Positions 22,026-32,126 of a stretch of DNA of 64,000 bases are shown here, piece after piece. Under the pieces are notes generated by a model. It was not told where the DNA came from. It did not search any database and saw only the letters and a program-made list of their open reading frames with translations. The stretch covers positions 12,426,625-12,490,624 of the forward strand of contig CM066924.1 in the NCBI GenBank assembly GCA_033964015.1, written 5' to 3'. The DNA comes from Scolanthus callimorphus (Eukaryota; Cnidaria; Anthozoa; Actiniaria; Edwardsiidae). Each line of letters opens with the position of its first letter. The stretch's first letter is position 1. The translations under genes and the position numbers were made by a program.

Positions 22026-22755
22026 GCATGAGAGGCAAGTGCATGCTGGGGAAATTGATATTTTACCAGATGCACAATAGCCCTCAAAGAAAGTAAGTAA
22101 AGGAAGACTTTCTCTTCAATTACCATCGTGCTAAGTTGATGTTTGGACTGATGCTGATGGGTTTTGAAGATGCAGTAAAGGAGGGTGGTGGCCAGCAACT
22201 CTTTGAGGTCTATAAGCTGTTTCTCCTACTCTATCATGCACATGGTCACACAAAGTATGCATATGCCACTCTCCTCTACCTGGTGAAGATCTGTTCTATT
22301 TTCTCTGAATATGAAGCAGAGCGATTGAAATGGAATCGATTTTTCAGTAACCATGGTGGTAATGGAAAGAACATACCACTAGACCTTAAAAAAGAGCATC
22401 AAAACAGGCAGCTGAAAAAATGTGGCGAGCCCTAGGGCAAAACTTAAATGAGAAGAATGCAGCACGTCTATGTGGAACACTAGATTCAGTGGAATCTATT
22501 TTGCAAAGTGTTGACAAAGACTGTGAAGTAAAAGAAAAATCTGGACATCGTGCTGTGAAGAAGAAAGAAGAAGCGGTGTACCAAATCATGACAGATCTAC
22601 TTTCCAAGAATGCTTTTATCAAGACGCAAGGAAGAGTAGGGCATCCATCATTCCCTGAGTTCAGCTCCAATCTCTTGCAAGGTATTGATTATAGAGATCT
22701 GCATGAATGGATGCATAATCACATCAAAGAATGGACCTCTGTCTATCTAGGTTGA
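22026..22755 (+). CDS. Finger exon B and DUF6589-type C terminus
   Basis: After TTTTGTAG the exon supplies HERQVHAGEIDILPDAQ, a second HxxxxH completion, but meets TAG at 22078. From about 22118 an open block reads FNYHRAKLMFGLMLMGFEDA, then YKLFLLLYHAHGHTKYAYA, YEAERLKWNRFFSNHGGNGK, LKKEHQNRQLKK and, after a one-base shift near 22425, MWRALGQNLNEKNAARLCG to a TGA at 22753-22755. This matches the conserved C-terminal half of DUF6589 proteins as I remember them. A GTAAGT donor at about 22092 suggests the original exon ended there and the intervening exon was deleted. Confidence 0.6.
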
Positions 22756-22837
22756 ACATCTGGACTTTTATTACATCTAAGTTAGTCTTGGAATCCTGAC
22801 ATTGCACTATGTACAATTATATACCTACAATTCCCTG

Positions 22838-22990
22838 CATAGTGGCTCTAAAAGGAAGAGGAGAGAGAAAACTGGAAAAAGCAAGACCATGATGGATTGG
22901 GTTAATCATTTGTGGCAGCACTCCTTCAAGTTTTCACTTGCCCTGACCCCCTCCAACTTCCCTATAGAGCCAATATGCAGGCTACACCTA
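22838..22990. mobile_element. MITE of the 18265/30361 family
   Basis: The left end CCTGCATAGTGGCTCTAAAA and right end TATAGAGCCAATATGCAGG are inverted repeats. The left terminus matches the block near 30364 (GTAGCCTGCATAGCGGCTC). Confidence 0.55.
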
Positions 22991-22994
22991 TTAT

Positions 22995-24385
22995 AAATGT
23001 TATTTATTATGGTAAGGAAAAAATGACCAAAAATAAACAGATAGGAAGTTTTCAATTTTCCTAAAATGGAAATTGTTTCTAGCAACATGAAATACTATAC
23101 AGTATTGTTCTTTGCATATGCACCATGTTTAACAGTCTCCACAATATTACCAGTAATTACATGTTGGTGTCATTGGAAATGCTAGTTTATCACATTACAA
23201 GGGTTCCATAATTATACTTTCCTAAAGTTGTAAGAATGGTGTAATATCATTACTGGTATATAGTTTAAATTTTGGAAGAAACAAGAACATTGTGTAATCC
23301 TAGTGCCCCTGTTCTTGACCGTTGATATACTGAAATTGGATATCTAAGGTATTTCGTTCTTTCTACTTGATTTATGTGATTTATTTGATTTATTTATTTG
23401 ATTTATTTATATTTCTGGAATCAAACAATGGGCAGTCGCAAAAAAATATCTGCACTGCCCTGTGGATGGTCTCTGGAATTCCTGGGTGGGTAGAGCATCC
23501 TGGAAATCCAGGTTGTTACCCTAGTCCTGGAACAAAATTAATGTGGGTACTTCCATAAAATTTCCAGGGTGGGTAAACATAATTTCCAGAGTTGTTGAGA
23601 AAATTTGCTAGAATTCCAGGTTGGATAGGGGCAACCCAAAATGTCCAGGTGGGTAGCTGAAATTTGTAGCCTCAACAGGGGGGGTGTGTGGATGTTTTTT
23701 GTGACTGCCCTATGTTAGACTATTACTTTACACAAAATGATTAAATTAAAATAGAGGACGAAATTTATCACACTATTCAACATATTGTGTAATCCCTTGC
23801 AGAGCTCATAGCCTGTAAGGGACAGGCCATTGAATATTTGAGACAGGCTGGACAATTTTTTCAGCTATATTTTTTCCTAACTCAGTCTCAATAATTTAAC
23901 AATAATTTGTCATTGTCAAGACCCTCCTTTGCACTGTAACTTTTTAGAGCGGTATTACCAAGGTCTGATCCTTGTATAATGGGTTGATATTTGTCTTAAG
24001 GTGACTCGTTCGAAATGGTTTGTGCACTCATCTATGTCCAGAGCTGGACTTCCAGCTGGTGGGGCTATACAATCAAAACCAGTAGAGTGTCAATTCTGGC
24101 GCGAAAAGATTGGTCGCATAGTGGCAAAAGTTTGATCACGTGCTCACTTTTTCGTGTACCAGGTGATCAGATATTTTTCAAAAGTTCCAAGTACATTCAA
24201 AGAAAAATGCAAAAGGAGTTTATTTGAGTTACCACAAAAAAGTGGCCCTCTTTACCATAAAAACTGTTGCATGCTAGCTCAATAAATAGAAGCAAACATC
24301 AGCTATCTAAACAAGAAGGTTACTAGTAATAAATTTTGTTAAATGTCTGTTTTTGCTTGCCAGGGGCCCAACATGCAATGCTACA
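22995..24385. other. Intergenic with one TIR element
   Basis: This is the space between the convergent DUF6589-type and RecQ genes. Apart from the element at 23430-23710 I see no exon. Confidence 0.45.
23430..23710. mobile_element. Short TIR element 'GGGCAGTC'
   Basis: It begins GGGCAGTCGCAAAAAAATAT and ends GTTTTTTGTGACTGCCC, the reverse complement with few changes. Inside are diverged repeats of CCAGGTGGGTAG type. A similar A-rich motif occurs at 1617-1650. Confidence 0.55.
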
Positions 24386-24388
24386 CAT

Positions 24389-25571
24389 CTAATGCAATAC
24401 CTCTGGGAATTCTTCCCCACTGCCTGAAGAGAACTCTTCGTCACTTCCAAAATCAACATAGTTGAGTGCTTCTGAAATGTTCCTCAATTCTTTTTCCTCA
24501 ATGAGTTTTCCTTGAGATAACAACTGAATTGATTCATCAAAATTGGGGATGTCCATGAAGATTTCCTGTATTACTTCCAGTACTCTGATCGCATTTGTGA
24601 GCGAGAAAATGGGGCACGTGTCCAGTATGTCACTCGTGGTAAAAAGACGATGACAGTTTTTGACAACATCGTCCACAAGCTGGGCAGAAAAACCATGACT
24701 AGAAACATCATCAAGAAACGTATTTCCATGTGATAACTCCTTCTTGACTTCAAGCAGAGCTTGAATGAGATCTGTCAAGTCCTCTTCAGAGACAGGTCTG
24801 GTAAATGAAGGTTCTGTACTTTGTTCAGGGTAAAATCTCTCATGCAAGGGAATTGTTGATTGGCATTGGACTTCTTGGCAAGGACAAGAGGATGCACAAT
24901 GTTTGCAGCAAAGATGCTGTGGATGAAGTGACTGAATGTCTTGATCCAGGGCCTTATAAGCAGCGACACGCAAACACTCCTCAGCTTTGACAAAAGTCTT
25001 GATTTCAGCATAGCAATGCGCAAGCTGTTGGCCATGATACAGTACCAGAGAATGACTCTGGAGACCATCCCTTCCTGCACTTCCAATTTCCTGGTGAAGA
25101 TCAAGAAGGTTCCTGGCAGGGCCAAAATGTACAATAAATCTTATGTAAGGAAAGTTCACACCCATACTTACCCAGTTGGATCTTTGAATAAGTCTATCAC
25201 TCTCTTTTTGTTCTTTTCCCACGCACTGGAATGATAGATTGCACGTAGACAATTTGTCTTGATCCCTGGTAGAGAATAAGCAGCACCTCCCAGTTTCAGC
25301 ATTAGATAGTTTGTGACACGAGCAATGTAATTCATTGTATTACAAAAAACAATGGTTTTGGGTGTATCCTTTCCATTGTCCCTCGTCATTCGCACAAGCC
25401 AATCAAGTCCCGCAAATATACTATCTTTCTTGTAATTTGCAACATAGAACCGAATGTTTTCCCTGTTTGGGCTTAACCTAATGGTGAAAGGACTTCTCAG
25501 GAGCAATTTCTCTTTGATAACCTTGATAGTGGCATCATCTGCTGTGCCTGTCAATGCTGCAAAGGGGGTGC
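24389..25571 (-). CDS. RecQ-like last exon with motif V deletion
   Basis: After TTTGCAG the exon reads TPFAALTGTADD to DLFKDPTG. The frame is then lost at about 25172 and resumes as VSMGVNFPYIRFIVHFGPAR. The residues between, which carry motif V in relatives, are missing. GGGTAAGTATGGG at this point resembles a donor, but the downstream sequence is plainly helicase, so a deletion fits better than an intron. The C-terminal region is LYHGQQLAHCYAEIKTFVKA, the cysteine cluster, and an acidic end (YVDFGSDEEFSSGSGEEF) before the stop at 24389. Confidence 0.7.
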
Positions 25572-25962
25572 CTGCAAATAAATAAACAATTTCAAAAAAT
25601 TGATAACAGAGCAGTTACAAGTGAAAGTCGTTAAATTCGTTTGGGTCCACTCTTACAATTTAACAATTACACTACGAGTTCGAGTTTTCTATGAGTCAAT
25701 AGAAAACGAGGCGCGGTCTGAAACCAGCTCTGTAATAACTCTCTGACAACAATTTTTTTAAAAGATTGAACAGGTATAAACATGAAATATCGAATCCTTA
25801 AAATCTGAGCCAAATCTGTTTCTTATACAGTAACGTCTTAATATCTTAAGTTATATTTTATTCGCGTTGAGTGTTATTTCGTTATTGGCTAGGAAGCAAC
25901 GATAGCACCAGTTTTAATGGGATTCTTTTAATGTACATGAGCGGATTCCCGTGAGCTCTCAC

Positions 25963-26051
25963 CTTCATTTACAAACGAGCGTAACATAGCCAACTCGCAA
26001 AACGCTGATCTGAAGGCTTCGCAGTCCCGCTTTCCTTTTGCCTTCCCTTTC
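25963..26051 (-). CDS. RecQ-like exon 2
   Basis: The acceptor TTTCAACAG and donor GAAG|GTGAGA bound an 89-nt exon encoding KGKRDCEAFRSAFCELAMLR and SFVNEG. This is the stretch that follows motif II in RecQ proteins and leads into the LTGTA motif. Confidence 0.65.
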
Positions 26052-26171
26052 CTGTTGAAACAATGAATGAAGGGTGAAATAATCTTCAAACTTATTGCTT
26101 AATAAAAATATTGCTCTTAGACAACAACAACCACAACTCATCACGAAACAACTCGAACAAACTTCACTAAC

Positions 26172-26635
26172 CTTTTACTTCCCCACGTCTGAACTGTGTG
26201 GGTCTCGTCCACTACTAAAGGTTGATTTCTTCTTCAGAGCAGCAACGAACTTGGGATCTGTAGCGTTCTCGGCGGATCCATACATGGAGTACGAGGATAT
26301 CTTCGAGCTTCTCCGTGTCGATGGAACAAGCACTCAAGCCAAGTGAGTCCAGTTCAAGAATCTGATCGGCAATGATGCTTTTTAGTGGGACGATGACAAG
26401 TACGAAAGATTTGATCTCTCGTTTTCGCCTGGGAGAGAAACACAAGCGACTGGAAAACCAAACTCTTGCAAAATCCCGTTGGCATAACGGCGAGAACATC
26501 GTTACGGCAAAATAACTGGTACAGGCACTTAATCTGCGCTTCTCTAAACTCGAAATCCGGTCCTTTTGACTCTTTCAAACGTGACAAAACTACCGCTAAA
26601 CAGGCCATAAAGTTCTCCTCTTCATCGTCCGCCAT
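26172..26635 (-). CDS. RecQ-like exon 1 (three frame changes)
   Basis: The start is MADDEEENFMACLAVVLSRL (ATG at 26635-26633). Coding quality moves from the first frame to a second before KREIKSFVLVIVPLKSIIAD, to a third at MYGSAENATDPKFVAALK, and back at NQPLVVDETHTVQTWGSKR. All three shifts go the same way, equivalent to one inserted base each. The exon ends AAAAG|GTTAGT. The start lies 284 bp from the ATG of the divergent gene at 26919. Confidence 0.65.
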
Positions 26636-26918
26636 TTCGAAAGTTGTAAACGTGACCAAGGCACGCGACCTCTCGAGTTCACACATTCCTTCGACCGGCT
26701 CGACCAATCACATTTCTCGACTTCTCAGGCAGATCATGCGCAGTAAGGGCCACGAAAGCTTTCTTTCCCCTGGGCCACTGGGGATGAAAACAATCCGAGT
26801 GAATCTTCGCTATATTTTTGCAATCCGCCCGAAATCCCTGCTACACAATCTGTATTGGTTATCAAACGATGCCATCGTAATGTAATTTGTATGTGTTTCG
26901 GCACGAACGCCTGAAAAT
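26636..26918. promoter_or_regulatory. Probable shared divergent promoter
   Basis: Only 283 bp separate the RecQ-like ATG (minus) and the DDE-transposase-like ATG (plus), so any promoters must overlap here. No TATA box is evident. The assignment is from position only. Confidence 0.35.
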
Positions 26919-27149
26919 ATGGCTTCGAAGAAGTCGACTGCGAAGCGCGCCATCTTCGGAAGGCCGATGCTTTCACTAGAACATCCCTTCAAAACACGAA
27001 AGGCTTGGGAGGGAGGCAAGGCACAAACGAATATGGATGACAAAGGAAGTGTTTACCACTTGGCAGAGCCTGAAAGCGGCGTGTGTTTATGGCAGTGATT
27101 CTGCATTTGCCAGCCATTTGCTCTCGCTGGAGCTACGGCGAAGAGAGAG
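26919..27149 (+). CDS. DDE-like exon 1
   Basis: It starts MASKKSTAKRAIFGRPMLSL in the frame of ATG 26919. After KAQTNM the good frame becomes that of the ATG at 27037, giving MTKEVFTTWQSLKAACVYG and SDSAFASHLLSLELRRRER to the donor. A one-base frame change lies at about 27030. The phase at the donor does not match the next exon, so another indel or a different splice is likely. Confidence 0.5.
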
Positions 27150-27273
27150 GTGAGTTTGAGTCGACTTTTTAGTTGTGTTCGACAATTTACTTCTGTCAAT
27201 TCACGAAAGCGATTATAGTTACTTATTTCAATACCGCAGTGAATGTAATAGATTACATATATTTTTTTTCAAG

Positions 27274-27346
27274 ACTCCAAAGAATGGAACACGCAAAAAA
27301 GAAGCCAAAGAAACGATCGAACGCAAGAACCATGCTACAGATGGAG
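27274..27346 (+). CDS. DDE-like exon 2
   Basis: The bounds are TTTTCAAG and GAG|GTGAGC. It reads TPKNGTRKKEAKETIERKNH then ATDG, basic and hydrophilic, in the phase that fits exon 3. Confidence 0.4.
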
Positions 27347-27533
27347 GTGAGCAAATGTTCATTATTGACTGAGTACAACGCTTTCGCGTTGAGTTGTGAT
27401 ACTGATCAGTATCTGGATGATATTTAGTGATTGAGAGACTGTGAACGTTACAATTTACTTGGGAACTCTTTCCTGTGGCAATGGTAACAGTGCTTTGTAT
27501 AAATTCAAATTTAGTTTTTTGTTTTCCTGCAAG

Positions 27534-27621
27534 ATCCCTTGACCTCGACTCCTGCTGGGAAATTAGAAAAGATAATGGCTGACCCAGGAATCAACCCCAT
27601 TTCGGATGATGAGGATGAAAA
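27534..27621 (+). CDS. DDE-like exon 3
   Basis: The bounds are CCTGCAAG and AAA|GTAAGT. It reads DPLTSTPAGKLEKIMADPGI then NPISDDEDE. It has the same phase and acidic end as exons 4 and 5. Confidence 0.45.
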
Positions 27622-27949
27622 GTAAGTAAACTATTGAAAGCAGGTTTGAAACTTCCCCTGCTTGGGTTGTGAGGTTACCAGAAGGCAATAAGCTATTGAT
27701 TTTTTTTGGTGGTTGAATGAGCTTGTTTTCTCTTTGAAAGTATTTGTTATGCAGTGCCTCAATTTCACATACCCTCATAAGAAAAAGGATCTCTGTTTCG
27801 TAGCCAGAGAGGCATTTATTTTTTTGAATACACAAACTTTGAAGTAATCAAAGTAATATGATAATATGTATCAAGATAAATTGAACAAAATATGTAACAA
27901 GAAACATGTATTATTATGTCCATTGGTAAACAATTTCTTGTTTTGACAG

Positions 27950-28124
27950 CATAATTGTTGATGTAACAAGTACTTCCCATTATGGAGGTACACTTTGTGA
28001 ATCAAAAAAATGTGCTGGACTCATCAACATACAGCATTGTAGATGACTGTGTGGTGATTCACAATGAATCATCTGAGGAAGAAAGCCTGTCTAGCATAGA
28101 AGATGAAGAAGATCAAGAACCCAA
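27950..28124 (+). CDS. DDE-like exon 4 (frameshifted)
   Basis: The bounds are TTGACAG and CCAA|GTAAGT. The first half reads IIVDVTSTSHYGGTLCESKK and the second half DDCVVIHNESSEEESLSSIE and DEEDQEP in another frame, so one indel separates them. Confidence 0.4.
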
Positions 28125-28549
28125 GTAAGTATAATACCGGGAGTACATTGTTATAGGTCAGAAGAAAGAAAGAAGAAAGTCTTGAAATCCCTTGGTGGCA
28201 TTATAATCTTGCATTTAATAGACCTTCTCGGCTTGGGCATAATGTTTTCCAAATTTAAGATCGCGTGGCATTCATTTGAATAGTCTTTCTTTCTTTACAA
28301 TTTCTTCCATATTCATATATCCTTCAGTGTGCAGTAGTAAGTGAATAGCAAAAAGAAGGAGTAATACTCAGGGGAATGTCATGATTTGAAATTAGAAAAC
28401 ATTGCCAAAAAGGTATATTTGCATTTGACAAAAATGAAATGCTCTTTGAAGCACAAATTCATCAAAAAACAAAATGTCCAAATAAAAACAAAACACATAA
28501 TACCGTACATGTTTTTTACACAACCAATTTATTCTGTTTTCTCTTTCAG

Positions 28550-28615
28550 TGATTCAATTGCATCTGCTCTTCAACTACTTGATATGGATTTAACAGAGGA
28601 TGACAGTGATGAGAA
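28550..28615 (+). CDS. DDE-like exon 5
   Basis: The bounds are CTTTCAG and GAA|GTAAGT. It encodes DSIASALQLLDMDLTEDDSD with an acidic end. Its phase equals that of its neighbours. Confidence 0.45.
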
Positions 28616-29006
28616 GTAAGTACAGTATTCACTTGCCAGAGGGTTTACTTGCTTCCTAGAGGCAACTTTAACAAAAATGCAATCTCATGCTAAAGTTTCA
28701 AAAGCAACGAGTGAGGCCCCCTATAAAGTTAAATGTGCATTATCTCATAATGCATTGATCCTCAAAAAAGAGTATTTATTTTGACATTTGGAGATTGGTC
28801 ATTTGCTGATAGGATGTTTTTCCTGATAGGATGTTGTTGGGCAATGTAATTTGCTCAAAATAATCTAGCATTCAAGGTGGTGCAAACAGATTTGTAATAA
28901 ATCAGAGGTAGTCATTTTGCTTATCACCCTGCAAACATGCTCTCCACTCTGTTTATATCGAGAATTCATTTTTGGATTGATATGTGTTAATTTTATTTTC
29001 TAATAG

Positions 29007-29743
29007 TGATGATATTACAGAGGTCTGTATTGAGGAGGAAGAAGAAGATCTTGATGACTTGGAGGATAGAGAACTTGAGCGTGACTGGTCTGAAACAACA
29101 CCACAAGCAACATCACCCCCCTGTAGATTTGAAATTCTACAAATTCCAGAACAGGTCATGGTCGCTAGATCCCAAGGTCAGGATGTCAACCCACATGCTG
29201 CAGCTGTGAAACTCTCCACTGAAGACACCAACAAACCCCTTCAACAAGCCTCTATTTTGAGATCCAAAGCTCAAGACACCACCCCACAACAGGCTTCGAC
29301 TGCGAGACCTGTAGCTCAAGAAACTAACCCATCACCCCTTCAACAGGCTCCAGACACCAACCCCCCACCAGCCCAACAGGCAACACTGTAAGGTCAAGAT
29401 CTCAGCCACCAAACTCCTGGACAGGCTTCCACTTCAGATGCACCCCAAGGGTTACCTTGCCATCTTGACTCCAAGTTCTTCCTGAGGGAGGAAGAAGTAC
29501 CAAGAGCAGAAAGAGGAGCTTAGATTAATCAAGGGTACTAAAGTGTTGTGCTCCCTTGAGTTCCTCTTACAAGAATTTGCAAGAACATGTAGATATCCAG
29601 GCTGTTTAATCGAGGTCCCAACTCTCACACATGTATTGAATGGCACAAGTGCTACAATTTCCTGGAAATGTAGCAAAGGGCATAAAGGGCGCTTTAGTAC
29701 CTCTGAGGTGGATGGCAACGGAATGGCAGTAAACAATTTACAG
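29007..29743 (+). CDS. DDE-like exon 6, acidic/PQ linker and zinc motif
   Basis: It opens DDITEVCIEEEEEDLDDLED, then has a proline/glutamine-rich repeat part (QQAS and QQA units with TNP and TTP). An in-frame TAA lies at 29389, and the frame changes near 29495. After that come KKYQEQKEELRLIKGTKVLC, FARTCRYPGC and WKCSKGHKGRF, a likely zinc-binding site. It ends NNLQ|GTTTGT, in phase 0 with exon 7. Confidence 0.55.
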
Positions 29744-30066
29744 GTTTGTTTAATGTTTGTATACTTTTTGCATTCCAAATAGAAGAACCCAGAAGGCTAT
29801 AATATACAGCTTAATTCAGTCAACACTTACTTAAGTGAAACCCTGATATTGCAGACACCTATTTCATTCACTTGGATGGAATTAAATTTACCAATAATGT
29901 CACTTCCAGGAAGGGCACAAAATTAAATTATTGTTGCATTCTTATGGCTTATCACAAAGTTTTAATTGTTTATAATTACACTATTCATTAGCCACAAGTA
30001 AAGAACCATCACACATTTTTAGTAACAAAACAGTACTATTTAGCACCTTTTGTGACAGATATGGTG

Positions 30067-30908
30067 AGCATCTAGGCACTTGTCTCTGCTTGTCTCTGCT
30101 TGTCTCTGCTTGTCTCTGGTCACCTTCTTACTTAAATGCTAGGCCAGTGACTGGGTGGATGAAAGCAATCCGTTCACATTCACCTCACCCGATCAAATTC
30201 AAAGATCACATGCTATAGATTCGATGGAAGTTTGCAGTCTCGTCCCTTGCTTCGTCTTCTTGAACCCTTAACTTCACTTCTATTCTCTACGTTTCTGCGT
30301 CATTTTCAAAAGTGATCTTGTGAGGACATCCCTCCGCTTGCTGTAAATTTGCTGCATCCCGTAGCCTGCATAGCGGCTCTAAAAGGGAAGGGGAGGGAGC
30401 CAGGGCGAACAAAAACCGGAAATAGCGCGGGCCGCAAGGGGTTTTGGGAAGGGAGGAAGGGAGAGCCTGCAAGAGGACCACGGTCTTTTTTATGAAAAAT
30501 TATTACCTTTAACAGGCACTTGCGGATGCTTTTCGCTTTATGCCACACATCAAGGGAGTGGAAAATTTCCTTGAAGTCATCCGCGACAAAAGAACACATA
30601 ACTGATTTGAACTTCAAACGCAATTAACATCTCGTTTTTTTGCACACACTAAACACCATAATTTATTGTAGCATGCATCTTCCAATGGATGATTTGAATA
30701 TACTTCAATTCGATTACTTGACAACTAAAACAGGGCTCTACACCAAGCAAACGTGACAGCAGCACATTGGAAATATCTATAGTGCATTCAATTATTTCCA
30801 TGGTTTGATATAAGAATAAGAAAAAGGAGAAATACCCAGATCTGAAGGACAGTCACTGTGGGTACGGTAGCTTTAATAATTTATTGATTCTGCTCAGCCA
30901 TTCTAAAT
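30067..30908 (-). repeat. Left arm of inverted duplication
   Basis: It is near-identical to the reverse complement of the right arm at 31064-31162 plus 31827-32558. It carries an inverted copy of exon 8 and of the GC-rich interspersed element (30361-30480). It ends with four TGTCTCTGCT-like 10-bp units, against three in the right arm. Confidence 0.9.
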
Positions 30909-31183
30909 CCTGTGAAAGGTATCTGCTTTTAGAAAAGAGTTTACTGTTTTATGTCTGACCCAATATTTTTAAAATATGCAAATGTATACAATATTCACAT
31001 CCTTTTGGTTTTAGTAATTTGCTGCTCTTATAATACAAACAATGTTTGTAAGTGGAATTTGATTTAGAATGGCTGAGCAGAATCAATAAATTATTAAAGC
31101 TACCGTACCCACAGTGACTGTCCTTCAGATCTGGGTATTTCTCCTTTTTCTTATTCTTATACCATGTAACATTCTTTTTCTAG

Positions 31184-31613
31184 GTAGCAGCATCAACCCT
31201 CTTATCTGGCAATAACTTTGCAAAGATAGAGAAGTTTGCAAAATTTCTTGGTCTATCGTTTATCTCTTCTTCCACATTTTATTGCGTGCTGCGTTTATAC
31301 GCTATCCCTGCGATTGATGAGTGGTTGCAATGGATGAGGGGAAAATTAATTGATCACTTCACCAATCAAGAGCTTGTTCTGTCTGGAGATGGGCAGTGTG
31401 ACTCTCCAGGATTTACAGCAAAGAACTTGTGTTACTCCTTGATGGACAGTGGGTACATACTCGAGGTAGAGATCATGGACAAGAGGCATGTGGACATGAA
31501 GTCCTCCACCATGGAGAAGAAGGCACTACACAATGCCTTAACAAGAATCAAGAGAGTGTTGAATGTCTTAGAAGTTTGCACTGATGCTTCTACCACCATA
31601 AAGAAGATGCTGG
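31184..31613 (+). CDS. DDE-like exon 7, catalytic core part
   Basis: The bounds are TTTTTCTAG and CTGG|GTATGT. An open 143-codon stretch: VAASTLLSGNNFAKIEKFAK, YCVLRLYAIPAIDEWLQWM, LVLSGDGQCDSPGFTAKN, YILEVEIMDKRHVDMKSS, VLNVLEVCTDASTTIKKML. The Asp in GDG and the Asp in CTDAS are candidate metal-binding residues. The exon is undamaged and lies between the two parts of the right arm of the inverted duplication. Confidence 0.65.
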
Positions 31614-32009
31614 GTATGTCCATTCATTTGTTATTGTTCAGTTTATAACCCTGATAACTCAAACACTGAGGCTTCGTACTGAAACAATCGTGTTAGGATA
31701 TTCTTTTGTGCATTCCTGTTGCTGCTTTATTGCTTGATATACATAAACAAGCTAGACTTGGCACCATCAGCTGTGGATATTGTACACTATTGAGTGGTGT
31801 TGGTCGACAAGGCAGGGCTTGTATGCAAACCATGGAAATAATTGAATGCACTATAGATATTTCCAATGTGCTGCTGTCACGTTTGCTTGGTGTAGAGCCC
31901 TGTTTTAGTTGTCAAGTAATCGAATTGAAGTATATTCAAATCATCCATTGGAAGATGCATGCTACAATAAATTATGGTGTTTAGTGTGTGCAAAAAAACG
32001 AGATGTTAA

Positions 32010-32126
32010 TTGCGTTTGAAGTTCAAATCAGTTATGTGTTCTTTTGTCGCGGATGACTTCAAGGAAATTTTCCACTCCCTTGATGTGTGGCATAAAGCGA
32101 AAAGCATCCGCAAGTGCCTGTTAAAG
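32010..32126 (+). CDS. DDE-like exon 8 (in duplicated arm)
   Basis: The segment contains MCSFVADDFKEIFHSLDVWH and KAKSIRKCLLK, then AAAG|GTAATA. 'SLDVWHKAK' is the block expected after the second catalytic aspartate in this family. An identical copy in reverse orientation lies at 30507-30623 in the left arm. The acceptor is not clear. Confidence 0.5.

Larger units (their letters stand above)
18556..22755 (+). pseudogene. Zinc-finger/DUF6589-type gene, disabled
   Basis: The gene model has exons 18556-19511, 20809-20998, 21341-21401 and/or 22026-22755. The N terminus has a CRFC...CPPC pair spaced like a zf-AD-type zinc-binding module. A C2H2-type finger (CRFEGC...H....H) is completed across an intron. 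The C-terminal block matches, from memory, the DUF6589 family found in cnidarians and fungi; its function is unknown but probably transposon-related. Damage: codon 22 is TAA (18619-18621), in frame with the ATG at 18556. The frame shifts near 19395-19410, where coding resumes as ELARQYNEYKDFHSRELEAH and ends at GAAG|GTAAG. A stop follows the finger half at 22078. The several hundred residues normally expected before the C-terminal block are absent. Confidence 0.7.
24389..26635 (-). pseudogene. RecQ-like helicase gene, disabled
   Basis: Superfamily 2 DNA helicases of the RecQ type unwind duplex DNA using ATP. Exons on the minus strand: 26635-26172, 26051-25963 and 25571-24389. Motif 0 is FREAQIKCLYQLFCR. 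Walker A reads MPTGFCKS where GxGKS is expected (Gly to Cys at about 26470). Motif Ia is VPLKSIIADQ and motif II VVDETHTVQTWG. Then come LTGTADDATIKVI and TIVFCNTMNYIARV. Motif V has lost roughly ten residues and its frame near 25172. Motif VI reads QEIGSAGRDG instead of QEIGRAGRDG. Exon 1 needs three frame changes. The tail has a CCKHCASSCPC cysteine cluster and an acidic end. This resembles the RecQ-like genes that are multicopy in corals and is almost certainly inactive. Confidence 0.8.

Noticed and set aside
25140..25172. A 30-bp intron at GGGTAAGT in the RecQ-like gene
   Set aside because: It is far too short, and the putative intron encodes the helicase residues SMGVNFPYIR. A deletion with frame change explains it better.
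30306..30623. 105-codon minus-strand ORF, identical to 32010-32327, as a separate gene
   Set aside because: It is exon 8 of the DDE-like gene plus intron and the GC-rich repeat, copied by the inverted duplication.
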